DNA of 64,000 bases from Flavobacteriia bacterium (GCA_947450325.1 CANFUT010000009.1:60159-124158), one strand, 5' to 3'. Positions 26,191 through 35,029 are shown, counted from the first letter of the stretch. Numbers and translations are program-made. The notes: generated by a model not told the origin, from the letters alone.

Positions 26191-27147
26191 ATGAGAAAAA
26201 TAGCATTGTTTTTATTTCTGAGTATCGGATTTACTTCTTTCAGTCAACTAGCTATTGATACTGTTGAAACCGTAAAGGGGAAAATGGTACTTTATTCAAA
26301 TCGTACATGGAAGATGCTTGAAGACACAAAGTTTGATGGTGTTTTAAATAAAGATATTCACGATTATATTACGACTGAGGCTGCGTTGAATTTTGTTCAA
26401 ACATGGGACAATGATGTTTGTTTCACTTCGGATAGAAAAAATGATTTGTCGAAACTACAAGATACTTTGTGGCTGTGTTTATCTGACAGTATTTCAAATG
26501 CTTTTGTAATTCCAAATCCCGGATATATTACTTCGAGATACGGATACAGAAAAGGTCGTTATCACAACGGGATTGATATTGGACTAAACATAGGTGATAC
26601 AGTAAGAGCTGCTTGGTCTGGAAAAATTAGATATGCGAAATACAATGATGGTGGTTTCGGTAATCTTGTGATAATTCGTCATGAAAATGGATTGGAGACT
26701 TTTTATGCTCACTTGAGTAAACATCTTGTTTTTCCAAATGATGAGATTAAAGCTGGTGATCCAATCGGACTAGGTGGAAATACTGGAAGATCATTTGGAC
26801 CTCATTTACATTTTGAGGTTAGATTTTATGACGCTCCAATAAATCCAGAAGAAATGATTGATTTTGCTGCGAAGGGTGTAAAGGATGAGAATTTATTCGT
26901 TCACAAAGGATTATTTAGACCAGGTGCAAAACCAACAGACTATTATGAAGATCATGATCATGTAACAGAAAGAGTAGCTTCAGTAGTTAAGCCAGTCGCA
27001 ACAAAAAAATACTATAAAGTAAGACCGGGAGATACATTGTCAGAAATTGCTTCTAAAAATAAAACTACGATTTCTTCTATTTGTAAGTTAAATGGTATAA
27101 GAGAAACTACAACACTTCAAATTGGAAGGTCATTAAGGGTGAAATAA
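26191..27147 (+). CDS. M23 metallopeptidase with C-terminal LysM domain
   Basis: 318 residues, signal peptide 1-18 (ends FTSFSQ). The M23 (lysostaphin-like) domain occupies about 110-215: GYITSRYGYRKGRYHNGIDIG with the H-x-x-x-D zinc ligands, VIIRHENGLETFYAHLSK, and the HLHFEV ligand motif. A LysM domain at about 271-318 (YKVRPGDTLSEIASKNKTT ... LQIGRSLRVK) would hold it on peptidoglycan. All zinc-binding residues are present, so an active peptidoglycan endopeptidase is likely. Confidence 0.9.
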   Translation: MRKIALFLFLSIGFTSFSQLAIDTVETVKGKMVLYSNRTWKMLEDTKFDGVLNKDIHDYITTEAALNFVQTWDNDVCFTSDRKNDLSKLQDTLWLCLSDSISNAFVIPNPGYITSRYGYRKGRYHNGIDIGLNIGDTVRAAWSGKIRYAKYNDGGFGNLVIIRHENGLETFYAHLSKHLVFPNDEIKAGDPIGLGGNTGRSFGPHLHFEVRFYDAPINPEEMIDFAAKGVKDENLFVHKGLFRPGAKPTDYYEDHDHVTERVASVVKPVATKKYYKVRPGDTLSEIASKNKTTISSICKLNGIRETTTLQIGRSLRVK

Positions 27148-27166
27148 AAAAACATTATTTTTTGGA

Positions 27167-27200
27167 AAGGACTTGTAGTTAAATTACAAGTCCTTTTTTA
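27167..27200 (+). terminator. terminator of the M23/LysM gene
   Basis: Eleven-bp perfect stem AAGGACTTGTA (27167-27177)/TACAAGTCCTT (27185-27195) then TTTT. Confidence 0.85.
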
Positions 27201-27220
27201 TTTCATCTCAATTTACTTCG

Positions 27221-27258
27221 AATATCGCTATATCGGCATATTCCGATATAGCGATATT
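27221..27258. repeat. palindromic repeat copy 3, long form
   Basis: Two 16-bp arms, AATATCGCTATATCGG (27221-27236) and CCGATATAGCGATATT (27243-27258), around CATATT. The inner part is the ATATCGG-N6-CCGATAT core of the family; the outer part adds AATATCGCT, also seen in part before copy 4 (CAATATCGCT at 37251). Located between a terminator and the patatin gene. Confidence 0.75.
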
Positions 27259-27410
27259 TTTATTTGGAGCGAATAGAGCGATTATTGACTTTTATGAACT
27301 TCGTATGTTTAAGGATTGCCTGCTAAAAACATTACTTCCATATTGACCACTTTTGATTACAAAATCTTACAAGCTTCTACAATTATCATCAAAATAAATA
27401 TACCTGGTTT

Positions 27411-27442
27411 TTTGGTGATTCAAAATTAATTTCCTAACTTAC
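27411..27442 (+). promoter_or_regulatory. patatin gene promoter candidate
   Basis: TTTG (27411-27414), 20 bases, then TAACTTAC (27435-27442), a near match to TAnnTTTG, ending 3 bases before the ATG. If used, the transcript would start at or inside the start codon. Confidence 0.3.
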
Positions 27443-27445
27443 AGC

Positions 27446-28336
27446 ATGGTCTGTAAATATCGTGTGGTTTTATCAATAGATGGAGGAGGAATTCGTGGTT
27501 TGATTCCATTGCGAATTATTGCCCATTTGGAGCGTATTTTTAAAGAAATTGATCCAGATTTAGATATCCCGACTTCAGTCGATGTCTTCTCAAGCACTAG
27601 CGCAAGTACCATTTTTACCGGTGCAATGATGTTGAAGGATTCAAAAGGAAAATCGAAACATAAGTCTCAAGAAATTCTAGATTTGTATGTCAAGCGAGGC
27701 AAGCAAATTTTTTCAAAAAATACGGGTGTTGATGCTTCTCATTCAATTTATCCGTTAACTTTTGTACTAGATCATTATTTTGGAGATATAACTATGGAAG
27801 ATTTGAAAAACCACTTTCTGTTCTTTAGCTATAATAGTATCTCTGAAAGTTCATTTGCTTTTTCTGACACTATGGATCGATATAGGAATTTAGCCTTATC
27901 AAAAGTAATGACAGCATGTTCTGCCTATCCTGGAGTCTTTCCACCAATACAATTAGGCAAAATGGAATTGGTTGATGGGATGTTAACCACGCAAAATCCT
28001 GCGCAAATGGCGTATGATTATGCAAGATTATTTTATCCAACAGATCCAATAGTTTTAATAAGTGTAGGCACTGGAACACACGAAAATATGTTGAAAGATC
28101 ATTTTGAGATTGAAGCAGAAAGAGTTCACCAAGAAATGAAGGAAAAAAGTTTTTCTGATAAAAAGTTACTTTATTTCAGGTTTCAGCCACATTTGCAATC
28201 ACTTACAAATTACTCCTTTGAAGATGAATTACACAGTATTACAGATTTGTTAAATGAAACCAATGATTACATCGAAAGCAATAAAAATGATTTTGACCGT
28301 TTAATACATCTAATGGAAATCAGAGCAAATTCATAA
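27446..28336 (+). CDS. patatin-like phospholipase domain protein with altered nucleophile motif
   Basis: 296 residues. The oxyanion-hole motif DGGGIRG is at 12-18 and the catalytic Asp177 sits in LVDGM. The nucleophile elbow, normally G-x-S-x-G, reads S50-T51-S52-A53-S54, so Ser52 is kept but both glycines are Ser. Patatins hydrolyse acyl chains from phospholipids; some act in cell signalling or phage defence, but there is no cyclase or sensor gene next door. No signal peptide, so cytoplasmic or peripheral membrane. Single gene with its own possible promoter. Confidence 0.8.
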   Translation: MVCKYRVVLSIDGGGIRGLIPLRIIAHLERIFKEIDPDLDIPTSVDVFSSTSASTIFTGAMMLKDSKGKSKHKSQEILDLYVKRGKQIFSKNTGVDASHSIYPLTFVLDHYFGDITMEDLKNHFLFFSYNSISESSFAFSDTMDRYRNLALSKVMTACSAYPGVFPPIQLGKMELVDGMLTTQNPAQMAYDYARLFYPTDPIVLISVGTGTHENMLKDHFEIEAERVHQEMKEKSFSDKKLLYFRFQPHLQSLTNYSFEDELHSITDLLNETNDYIESNKNDFDRLIHLMEIRANS

Positions 28337-28405
28337 TAATTTGTAATTATTCGTTTAAGAATTTGATTTTGAAAACTACTTTTTAATTCTTAAAAGGATT
28401 TATAT

Positions 28406-28413
28406 TAACTTTG
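28406..28413 (+). promoter_or_regulatory. -7 element of the bamD operon
   Basis: TAACTTTG, a perfect match, ends only 5 bases before the bamD ATG at 28419, implying a transcription start at the start codon. The -33 region has only TTTT rather than TTG. Confidence 0.5.
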
Positions 28414-28418
28414 CTTCG

Positions 28419-29225
28419 ATGAAACAAGTATTTTTCTTTATTTTATTGGCTGTAGGTTTACTTCAAGGTTGCTCCAATTACAATAGTGTTGTTAGGTCTG
28501 ACGATTTTGATAGAAAATTCGAATTGGCGAATGAATTATATGACCGCAAACAGTATGCGAGATGTATTTCACTTTATGAGCAAGTTTATCAACGCATGCC
28601 TAAAACAGGTCAAGGTGAAATTTCCTATTACAGAATTGGTAAATCATATTTTGCATTAGAAGATTATTTGATGGGGGGATATTATTTTAGTTCCATGCCT
28701 GAAAAGTTTCCGATGAGTAACAAAAATGAAGAAACCATGTTCTTGGGTGCGCTTTGTGCCGTTAAAAATTCACCGGATTACACACTTGATCAGAATGATA
28801 CTGAGTTAGCATTGAATGATTTACAAATGTTCATTAATCGATATCCTGGTTCAGTTTTGATTGATACTTGTAACATTATCATGGATCAATTGAGGTTAAA
28901 ACTAGAAAAAAAGGAATTTGAAAGTGTAAAATTATACGCCAAAATGGATAATTTTAAGTCAGCGACAACGTCAGCTGAAAACTTCTTAGCAAAATTTCCT
29001 AAGTCTATTTTTAGAGAAGAAGCTTATTATATTTTGGTTAAAAATTCTTATTTATTAGCTATAAATAGTATCGAAACTAAAAAAGTAGAAAGAATTGAAA
29101 AATCTATCGAAAGATATCTTACCTTTGTAACCGAATTTCCAAATACTTCTTATCGTAAAGAAATTGATTCTTATAATGAGAAGTTGAATGAAGATTTATT
29201 TTTAATAACAAATACACAAAAATAG
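28419..29225 (+). CDS. bamD: outer membrane assembly lipoprotein BamD
   Basis: 268 residues. Lipobox LLQGC (Cys18), then tetratricopeptide-like helical repeats (LANELYDRKQYARCISLYEQV, ISYYRIGKSYFALEDYLMGGYYF, LALNDLQMFINRYPGSV, SATTSAENFLAKFPKS). This is the Bacteroidetes BamD, part of the complex that inserts beta-barrels. It heads an operon running through rpoZ, coaBC, DUF4835 and recN. Confidence 0.92.
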   Translation: MKQVFFFILLAVGLLQGCSNYNSVVRSDDFDRKFELANELYDRKQYARCISLYEQVYQRMPKTGQGEISYYRIGKSYFALEDYLMGGYYFSSMPEKFPMSNKNEETMFLGALCAVKNSPDYTLDQNDTELALNDLQMFINRYPGSVLIDTCNIIMDQLRLKLEKKEFESVKLYAKMDNFKSATTSAENFLAKFPKSIFREEAYYILVKNSYLLAINSIETKKVERIEKSIERYLTFVTEFPNTSYRKEIDSYNEKLNEDLFLITNTQK

Positions 29226-29231
29226 AATTCG

Positions 29232-29564
29232 ATGAGCATGAATTTTAAAAACAGTAATTCTGAGCGATCTACAATTACACGTGATACGATCAATTTTGAA
29301 GAAAAAACAGGGAATATCTACGAATCAATTGTGGCTATGTCAAAACGTTCAAATCAGATTTCTTCTGAATTGAAAGAAGAATTGACAGGTAAATTGCAAG
29401 AATTCGCTTCTTCAACAGATAATTTAGAAGAAATTTTTGAAAACCGTGAGCAAATCGAGATTTCAAAATTCTATGAAAAATTACCTAAGCCAGTTGCTAT
29501 GGCAATGACTGAAATGTTGGAAGACAAGCTTTACTTGAGAAGAGTAGAAGAAGATAAAAAATAA
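29232..29564 (+). CDS. rpoZ: DNA-directed RNA polymerase omega subunit (Bacteroidetes type)
   Basis: 110 residues. Short helical protein with TGNIYESIVAMSKRSNQIS and AMAMTEMLEDKLYLRR, corresponding to the omega core. It follows bamD by 6 bases and overlaps coaBC by 1 base (TAA/ATG sharing A), the usual Bacteroidetes arrangement. Confidence 0.85.
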   Translation: MSMNFKNSNSERSTITRDTINFEEKTGNIYESIVAMSKRSNQISSELKEELTGKLQEFASSTDNLEEIFENREQIEISKFYEKLPKPVAMAMTEMLEDKLYLRRVEEDKK

Positions 29565-30766
29565 TGATGAAAGGGAAACGCATTCTTCTTGGAATTACAG
29601 GAGGTATTGCAGCATACAAAATTGCTTTCCTCATTCGATTATTAAAGAAAAAAGAGGCAGATGTCAGATGTATAATGACACCTGCCTCTTGTGATTTTAT
29701 TAGCCCGCTAACCATTGCTACACTATCGGAAAATCCAGTTTGCATCGATTTTTGGAATCAAAAAGATGGTACTTGGACCAATCACGTTGATCTTGGAATG
29801 TGGCCAGATGTATTTCTCATCGCACCTTTAACAGCCAATACTTTAGCCAAATTGATTCATGGTCAAAGTGATAATTTGTTGACCGCAACTTTTTTATCCG
29901 CAAAATCACCTGTTATTGTGGCTCCTGCGATGGATTTAGATATGTACATTCATCCCGCAACCAAAAGAAATTTGGCGCAACTCGAATTAGACGGTGTACA
30001 AATTATTCCCGCAGAATCTGGTGAATTGGCAAGCGGATTGGTCGGTCAAGGTAGATTAGCAGAACCAGAAAATATTGTTGCTGTTTTAGAAGAATTTTTC
30101 GCGAAATCTAATGCGTTTCAAGGTCAAAAAGTATTGATAACAGCTGGACCAACCTATGAAAAAATTGATCCAGTGCGTTTTATCGGAAATCATTCTTCAG
30201 GGAAAATGGGATTTGAAATTGCGAAAGTGTTTTTGAATCAAGGTGCTGAAGTTACTTTGATTTCTGGTCCAACTAAAGAAAAATTGACCCACAAAAATTT
30301 GATTTTACATTCCATTCAAACGGCTGAAGAGATGCTTGCAAAGGTTCAATCTTGCTGGAAAACCATGAATGTAGGCGTTTTTGCCGCTGCGGTCGCAGAT
30401 TATCGACCTGAAAATCCTGAAGTGCAAAAAATCAAGAAAAATGAGGAAAGAATGACCATTAATTTGGTTAAAAACCCCGATATTTTGGCTTGGGCAGGCG
30501 CAAATAAAACTGAAAATCAAAAATTAGTTGGTTTTGCCCTTGAAACAAATGATGCTGAAAAACATGGTTTCGATAAATTGAAACGCAAAAATTTGGACTT
30601 TATCGTCGTCAATACGCTTGAAGATAAAGGTGCTGGTTTTGGTGTTGATACAAATCGAATCAAAATCATTGATAAAAGCAATAAATTGATTAGTTTTGAG
30701 TTAAAACCCAAGCACCAAGTTGCGTTAGATATTGTTAACTATTTGAAAGAGAATATAGAATCATGA
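29564..30766 (+). CDS. coaBC: bifunctional phosphopantothenoylcysteine decarboxylase/phosphopantothenate-cysteine ligase
   Basis: 400 residues. CoaC half: GITGGIAAYKIAFLIRLL and the FMN-binding/active region with APAMDLDMY. CoaB half begins at KVLITAGPTYEKIDPVRFIGN, with NHSSGKMG and the AAVADYRP motif. It makes 4'-phosphopantetheine for coenzyme A. Full length; in the bamD operon. Confidence 0.95.
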   Translation: MMKGKRILLGITGGIAAYKIAFLIRLLKKKEADVRCIMTPASCDFISPLTIATLSENPVCIDFWNQKDGTWTNHVDLGMWPDVFLIAPLTANTLAKLIHGQSDNLLTATFLSAKSPVIVAPAMDLDMYIHPATKRNLAQLELDGVQIIPAESGELASGLVGQGRLAEPENIVAVLEEFFAKSNAFQGQKVLITAGPTYEKIDPVRFIGNHSSGKMGFEIAKVFLNQGAEVTLISGPTKEKLTHKNLILHSIQTAEEMLAKVQSCWKTMNVGVFAAAVADYRPENPEVQKIKKNEERMTINLVKNPDILAWAGANKTENQKLVGFALETNDAEKHGFDKLKRKNLDFIVVNTLEDKGAGFGVDTNRIKIIDKSNKLISFELKPKHQVALDIVNYLKENIES

Positions 30767-31665
30767 AGTTATTTTTTACATTTTTAGTTTGCCTTTTTTG
30801 GACTTTTTCTCAAGCCCAAGAATTGAATTGCCAAGTAACATTGATTACGGATGCAAAACTGGAAGTTACCACAGTGGATAAAGAGGTGTTGGAACAATTG
30901 AAACAAGTTGTGAATGATTTCATGAATAACACACAATGGACAAAAGATAAATTCAAAACAGAAGAAAGAATCAACTGCAATATCCAATTGCAAATTTCAA
31001 AAATTCCATCTCAAGGTGTGTACGAAGGAGCAATGCAAATCCAATCTTCACGCACAGCTTTCAACAGTTCATACAATACGACGGTTTTCAATTTTCAAGA
31101 CGAAAACATCAGTTTTGCTTATTCTAGAAATTCTATTATCTCTTATGCACCAAATCAATACAGAGATAATTTGACGTCTGTTTTGGCTTTTTACGCCTAT
31201 TTTATCATTGGGATGGATTATGATTCTTTCGGTTTGAAAGGTGGAACGCCTTATTTCAATGAAGCACAACAAATTGTATCATTGGCGCAAAGTTCTGGCG
31301 CATCTGGTTGGAAGTCAAACGAACAAGGAAAAAGAAATCGCTATTGGTTGGTTGATAATGTGTTACATCAATTATTTGAACCCTTAAGAGAATGTAATTA
31401 CGAATATCACCGCAAAGGATTAGACAAATTATACGAAAACAAAGACGCCGCGAGAAAAGCAATGTATGATGCTTTGAACAAATTGAATAAAGTGATTACT
31501 ACACGACCAAATTCAATCAATGTGCTCAACTTCGTGCAAGCTAAATTGGTCGAATTGAAAAACTTATATGCCGACGCGGAAGTCAAAGATAAAAACGACA
31601 TTGTCAATTTGTTAAAGAAAATTGACCCTGCAAATTCATCCAAATACATGGAAATTCTTAACTGA
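30763..31665 (+). CDS. DUF4835 family protein (PorD-like)
   Basis: 300 residues with a signal peptide ending at FSQAQ. The sequence matches the DUF4835 family, which as far as I recall includes the T9SS component PorD. Conserved features are the NNTQWTKDKF segment, YRDNLTSVLAFYAYFIIGMDYD and a C-terminal LLKKIDPANSSKYMEIL. It overlaps coaBC by 4 bases and recN by 1 base, so translation is coupled. In view of the many T9SS cargoes in the window, a secretion role is plausible. Confidence 0.8.
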   Translation: MKLFFTFLVCLFWTFSQAQELNCQVTLITDAKLEVTTVDKEVLEQLKQVVNDFMNNTQWTKDKFKTEERINCNIQLQISKIPSQGVYEGAMQIQSSRTAFNSSYNTTVFNFQDENISFAYSRNSIISYAPNQYRDNLTSVLAFYAYFIIGMDYDSFGLKGGTPYFNEAQQIVSLAQSSGASGWKSNEQGKRNRYWLVDNVLHQLFEPLRECNYEYHRKGLDKLYENKDAARKAMYDALNKLNKVITTRPNSINVLNFVQAKLVELKNLYADAEVKDKNDIVNLLKKIDPANSSKYMEILN

Positions 31666-33314
31666 TGTTAGTAACCCTCAATATTCAAAATTTTGCATTA
31701 ATAGAAGAAGCCCAATTGAATTTTCAGTCGGGTTTTACTGTTATTACAGGGGAAACAGGCTCTGGAAAATCTATATTACTAGGCGCTTTGAATTTGATTT
31801 TGGGAGAAAGAGCTGATTACGGCGTCATTCGAGACAAAGAAGCCAAGACTTTTGTGGAAGCAAGTTTCTTAATCAAAGGATTTGGATTGGAAGATTTTTT
31901 CAATCAGTACGATTTAGATTTTGCTGATGAAACTGTTATTCGACGAGAAATTACCGCGCAAGGAAAATCCAGGGCATTTGTAAACGATACGCCGGTGCAA
32001 CTGACTGTATTGAAAGAACTTTCTGAAAAATTGGTGCACATTCATTCGCAACACCATACCTTGGAACTCAAAAATCCGCAGTTTCAATTGGATTTGTTAG
32101 ATGTTTTGGCAGATAATACTGTACTGAGACAAACATTTAAAAAGACTTTTTTAGATTGGAAAAAAATCAATCAAACATTGGTTCAGAAACGAGCAGTTTT
32201 CGCTAAATTATTGCAAGATGCTGATTACAATCGTTTTCAATGGGAAGAATTAAATCAGTTGAATTTAGATGCTGAGAATTATGAATCATTAGAGAATGAA
32301 TTGGCTTCTTTTGAAAAAATGGAAGATTTAAAAGCCGCATTTGCGTCAACTAATTTCCTGATTTCTGAAGAAAATGGAATTTCGGACCGATTGTCTGTTT
32401 TGAAATCAAATTTAGAAAAAGTTCAACATTTGAATCCCGCGCTAAATAGCTTGTCTGAGCGCGTTGTGGCTTCTTTAATTGAATTGAATGATATTGCTGA
32501 AGAAGCAGAAGTGCAATTAGAAAATTTAGAATCTAATCCGAAACGACAGTTGGAGTTAACAGAGAAAATTGACGTTTTTAATCGCGCATTGAGAAAACAT
32601 CAAGTCAATAATCAAAGTGAATTATTGGAAATTTTCCAAACACTTTCTGAAGCACAATCTAGCACAGATGAACTTGAAAATGAGATTGAAAAATTAGCGA
32701 AACAAGTTGAAAAATTAGATGCTGAAGTTGAAAAAATAGCATCGGAATTACATAAAAATAGGGTTGAAAACGCACCCAAAGTTTCCAAACAGTTAGTTAC
32801 AGTGTTGGATGAATTAAAGTTAGTTGATACCAAAATTATTTTTGATCTTTCTATGTCTACCAAAATGGATGAAAATGGAAATTCAAGTTTGAGTTTGTTA
32901 TTTTCACCCAATCCAGGAATTGCTCCAAAACCAATTGAAAAAGCAGCGAGTGGGGGAGAATTGTCCCGTTTCATGTTGGCACTTCAATTGTTGCTTTCAG
33001 CTAAAAAACAACTTCCAACCTTGCTATTTGATGAAATTGACACTGGAGTTTCTGGTGAAGTGGCACAAAAAATAGGTGTTGTATTACAAAAAATGGGTGC
33101 ACAAATGCAAGTCATGGCAATTACTCATTTACCACAAGTAGCAGGAAAAGGAATGAATCATTGGAAAGTTCAAAAAGTGAATGCAAAAGGTTCAACTTTA
33201 ACGGAAGTTATTGAATTAAATCAAAACCAAAGAATAGAAGAAATCGCCCGTTTGATGAGTGGCGAAAATATAAATGAAGCAGCTTTACAAAACGCCAAAG
33301 CTTTAATGAATTAA
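31665..33314 (+). CDS. recN: DNA repair protein RecN
   Basis: 549 residues. N-terminal Walker A GETGSGKSILLGALNLILGERADYG, long central coiled-coil (about 160-360), then the C-terminal signature SGGELSRFMLALQLLL, Walker B LLFDEIDTGVSG and D-loop/His switch ITHLPQVAGKG. SMC-like ATPase for double-strand break repair. Start overlaps the DUF4835 stop by one base. Last gene of the bamD operon, with the DUF4476 gene 43 bases downstream. Confidence 0.96.
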   Translation: MLVTLNIQNFALIEEAQLNFQSGFTVITGETGSGKSILLGALNLILGERADYGVIRDKEAKTFVEASFLIKGFGLEDFFNQYDLDFADETVIRREITAQGKSRAFVNDTPVQLTVLKELSEKLVHIHSQHHTLELKNPQFQLDLLDVLADNTVLRQTFKKTFLDWKKINQTLVQKRAVFAKLLQDADYNRFQWEELNQLNLDAENYESLENELASFEKMEDLKAAFASTNFLISEENGISDRLSVLKSNLEKVQHLNPALNSLSERVVASLIELNDIAEEAEVQLENLESNPKRQLELTEKIDVFNRALRKHQVNNQSELLEIFQTLSEAQSSTDELENEIEKLAKQVEKLDAEVEKIASELHKNRVENAPKVSKQLVTVLDELKLVDTKIIFDLSMSTKMDENGNSSLSLLFSPNPGIAPKPIEKAASGGELSRFMLALQLLLSAKKQLPTLLFDEIDTGVSGEVAQKIGVVLQKMGAQMQVMAITHLPQVAGKGMNHWKVQKVNAKGSTLTEVIELNQNQRIEEIARLMSGENINEAALQNAKALMN

Positions 33315-33357
33315 TTTTTGGCACGTTTTTTATTTAAAGCGATAAAAACAAATTACT

Positions 33358-34974
33358 ATGAGAAAATTTTTTACTTTTTTAGCACTAATGTTTTCATTGA
33401 GTGCATTTTCACAAAACTCTAATTTGATTATTTTCAATAACAGCGGACAACAATTTTTCGTTGTATTGAACGGAATCAAACAAAATTCTATACCAAAAAC
33501 CAACGTAAAAGTGGAAGGTTTGACACCAACGGCTTATAAAGTGAAAATCATTTTTGCTGATGGGAGAACTGGCGATATCGACAAGAATATTTACCTTGAA
33601 CCAAACATGGAATATTCAGCCCAAGTAGTGATTAAAAGCCCTAAAAAGAGAAGTTTACGCTTGTTTAACATGGTTGAATTAAATACTTCTCCATACGGAA
33701 ATGGTGCGGAAACGGTAACGTATAGACCAAATGAAAATGCGGTGTACACAGACCAAAGTACTTATCAAACTACAAATACGCAAACTACTCAAGGTACGAT
33801 GAACACCAATGTTTCAGGACAAACGTCTGGAAACATGTATGGAAATACGCAAAATGGTACGATTCAAACAACTGTGAATGGAGTTCCACAAGGAAATGTG
33901 AATGTTACAGGAACAACAACAACCAATCAAACTGGAAATGTAAATGCGGACGGCACTTACCAAGTGGGATCGGTTCAAACAACAGTAAACGGTGTGCCAC
34001 AAGGAAATGTAAATGTTACAGGAACGACAACCAATCAAACTGGCAATATGAATGCAGACGGAACCTACCAAGTTGGTTCCGTGCAAACAACTGTAAACGG
34101 TGTTCCACAAGGAAATGTGACAATGACTACCAACGGAACACAAACCCAAACAACCACGCAAGGTGGAAATATCCAAATGAATGTGGGAATGAATGGAAAT
34201 ATTGGTTTCAATACGAATGTGAACGTTACAGAAAATGGTCAAAATGTTTCGATTGATATGAACGGAATGGGAATTCCTACGAATGTAAATCAGACTTCTT
34301 CGACCACAACTACAACTTCTAATGGAACTCAAACTACTACAACAACGGTTAATGGTCAAACAACACAAGTGACAACCAATGTTTCTGGAAACGGTCAAAC
34401 TCAAACTTACGGAACAAACGGGCAAGTTCAAGCGACTGGAAACGGAATGAACGGTCAAACTCAAACTTATGGCACAAATGGTCAAGTTCAAGTGACTGGA
34501 AACGGAATGAACGGTCAGACACAAACATACGGAACCAACGGACAAACACAAGGTACAACGCATTCGCATGCAGATGGAACAGTGCACGACCACAATCACC
34601 AAGTGGTTCACACTTCAAATACATCTAACACGCAAGTAAATAATACCAACGGACAAATGGTTCAAAATCCTGACGGAACAATGGGTTGTTATGGTGCAAT
34701 TACGGATGTAGATTACATCATTGCTGGAATTGATGAAGCGAATTTCTCTGAGGATCAAATGAAATATGTGAAAGAAGAATTGAAAACAAAATGCATCAAT
34801 TCAGATCAAGCATACAGAATTGTCAATGCTTTCACTTTCGACGGTGACAAAATCAAAATGGCAAAATTTTGCTATGATCATATGGTTGACAAACAAAACG
34901 CAAAGAAATTGTTGGATTTATTCTCATTTTCTTCATCAAAAGAAGAGTTGAAAAAATACTTCAATATCAAATAA
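33358..34974 (+). CDS. exported DUF4476 protein with low-complexity tandem-repeat middle
   Basis: 538 residues. Signal peptide ends near LSAFSQ; residues about 20-120 form a small domain (FNNSGQQFFVVLNGIKQNS, LTPTAYKVKIIFADGRTGDI). The middle, about 130-400, is Thr/Asn/Gln/Gly-rich with two direct-repeat arrays: three TTVNGVPQGNV units of ~36 residues (from about 33870) and three 20-residue GQTQTYGTNGQVQ units (from about 34393). Then comes a His-rich stretch with His402, 404, 410, 412, 414 and 418. The C-terminal ~95 residues match DUF4476 (CYGAITDVDYIIAGIDEANF ... FCYDHMVD). Probably cell envelope; function unknown. Confidence 0.8.
   Translation: MRKFFTFLALMFSLSAFSQNSNLIIFNNSGQQFFVVLNGIKQNSIPKTNVKVEGLTPTAYKVKIIFADGRTGDIDKNIYLEPNMEYSAQVVIKSPKKRSLRLFNMVELNTSPYGNGAETVTYRPNENAVYTDQSTYQTTNTQTTQGTMNTNVSGQTSGNMYGNTQNGTIQTTVNGVPQGNVNVTGTTTTNQTGNVNADGTYQVGSVQTTVNGVPQGNVNVTGTTTNQTGNMNADGTYQVGSVQTTVNGVPQGNVTMTTNGTQTQTTTQGGNIQMNVGMNGNIGFNTNVNVTENGQNVSIDMNGMGIPTNVNQTSSTTTTTSNGTQTTTTTVNGQTTQVTTNVSGNGQTQTYGTNGQVQATGNGMNGQTQTYGTNGQVQVTGNGMNGQTQTYGTNGQTQGTTHSHADGTVHDHNHQVVHTSNTSNTQVNNTNGQMVQNPDGTMGCYGAITDVDYIIAGIDEANFSEDQMKYVKEELKTKCINSDQAYRIVNAFTFDGDKIKMAKFCYDHMVDKQNAKKLLDLFSFSSSKEELKKYFNIK
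33850..34120 (+). repeat. direct repeats encoding TTVNGVPQGNV units
   Basis: Three near-identical units of ~105-111 bases; the first two share TTVNGVPQGNVNVTGTTT then NQTGN-x-NADGTYQVGSVQ. Copies differ mainly at third positions, showing they have been kept by selection on the protein or by age. Confidence 0.8.
34393..34555 (+). repeat. 60-bp direct repeats encoding GQTQTYGTNGQVQ units
   Basis: Three adjacent 60-base units (34393, 34453, 34513; the last partial) encode GQTQTYGTNGQVQATGNGMN-like 20-mers inside the DUF4476 gene. The spacing of exactly 20 codons keeps the frame. Confidence 0.8.
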
Positions 34975-34996
34975 GTAGAACATAAAATTTTGAAGG

Positions 34997-35029
34997 ACGG
35001 CTAGTAGATTTCTATTAGCCGTTTTTTTT
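34997..35029 (+). terminator. terminator of the DUF4476 gene
   Basis: Stem ACGGCTA (34997-35003)/TAGCCGT (35016-35022), extended by a G-T pair and TAGA/TCTA, followed by T8. Confidence 0.85.

Noticed and set aside
27446..28336. Patatin as a CBASS-type defence effector
   Set aside because: No nucleotidyl cyclase, sensor or accessory gene is adjacent; the neighbours are an M23 peptidase and bamD.
34393..34555. Regular 60-bp repeats as a CRISPR array
   Set aside because: Units are contiguous, without spacers, in frame and within a coding gene.
33814..34611. Long antisense reading (265 codons) in the DUF4476 gene
   Set aside because: It mirrors the repetitive Thr/Asn codons of the sense gene; composition is Ser/Cys/His-rich junk and no start context is present.
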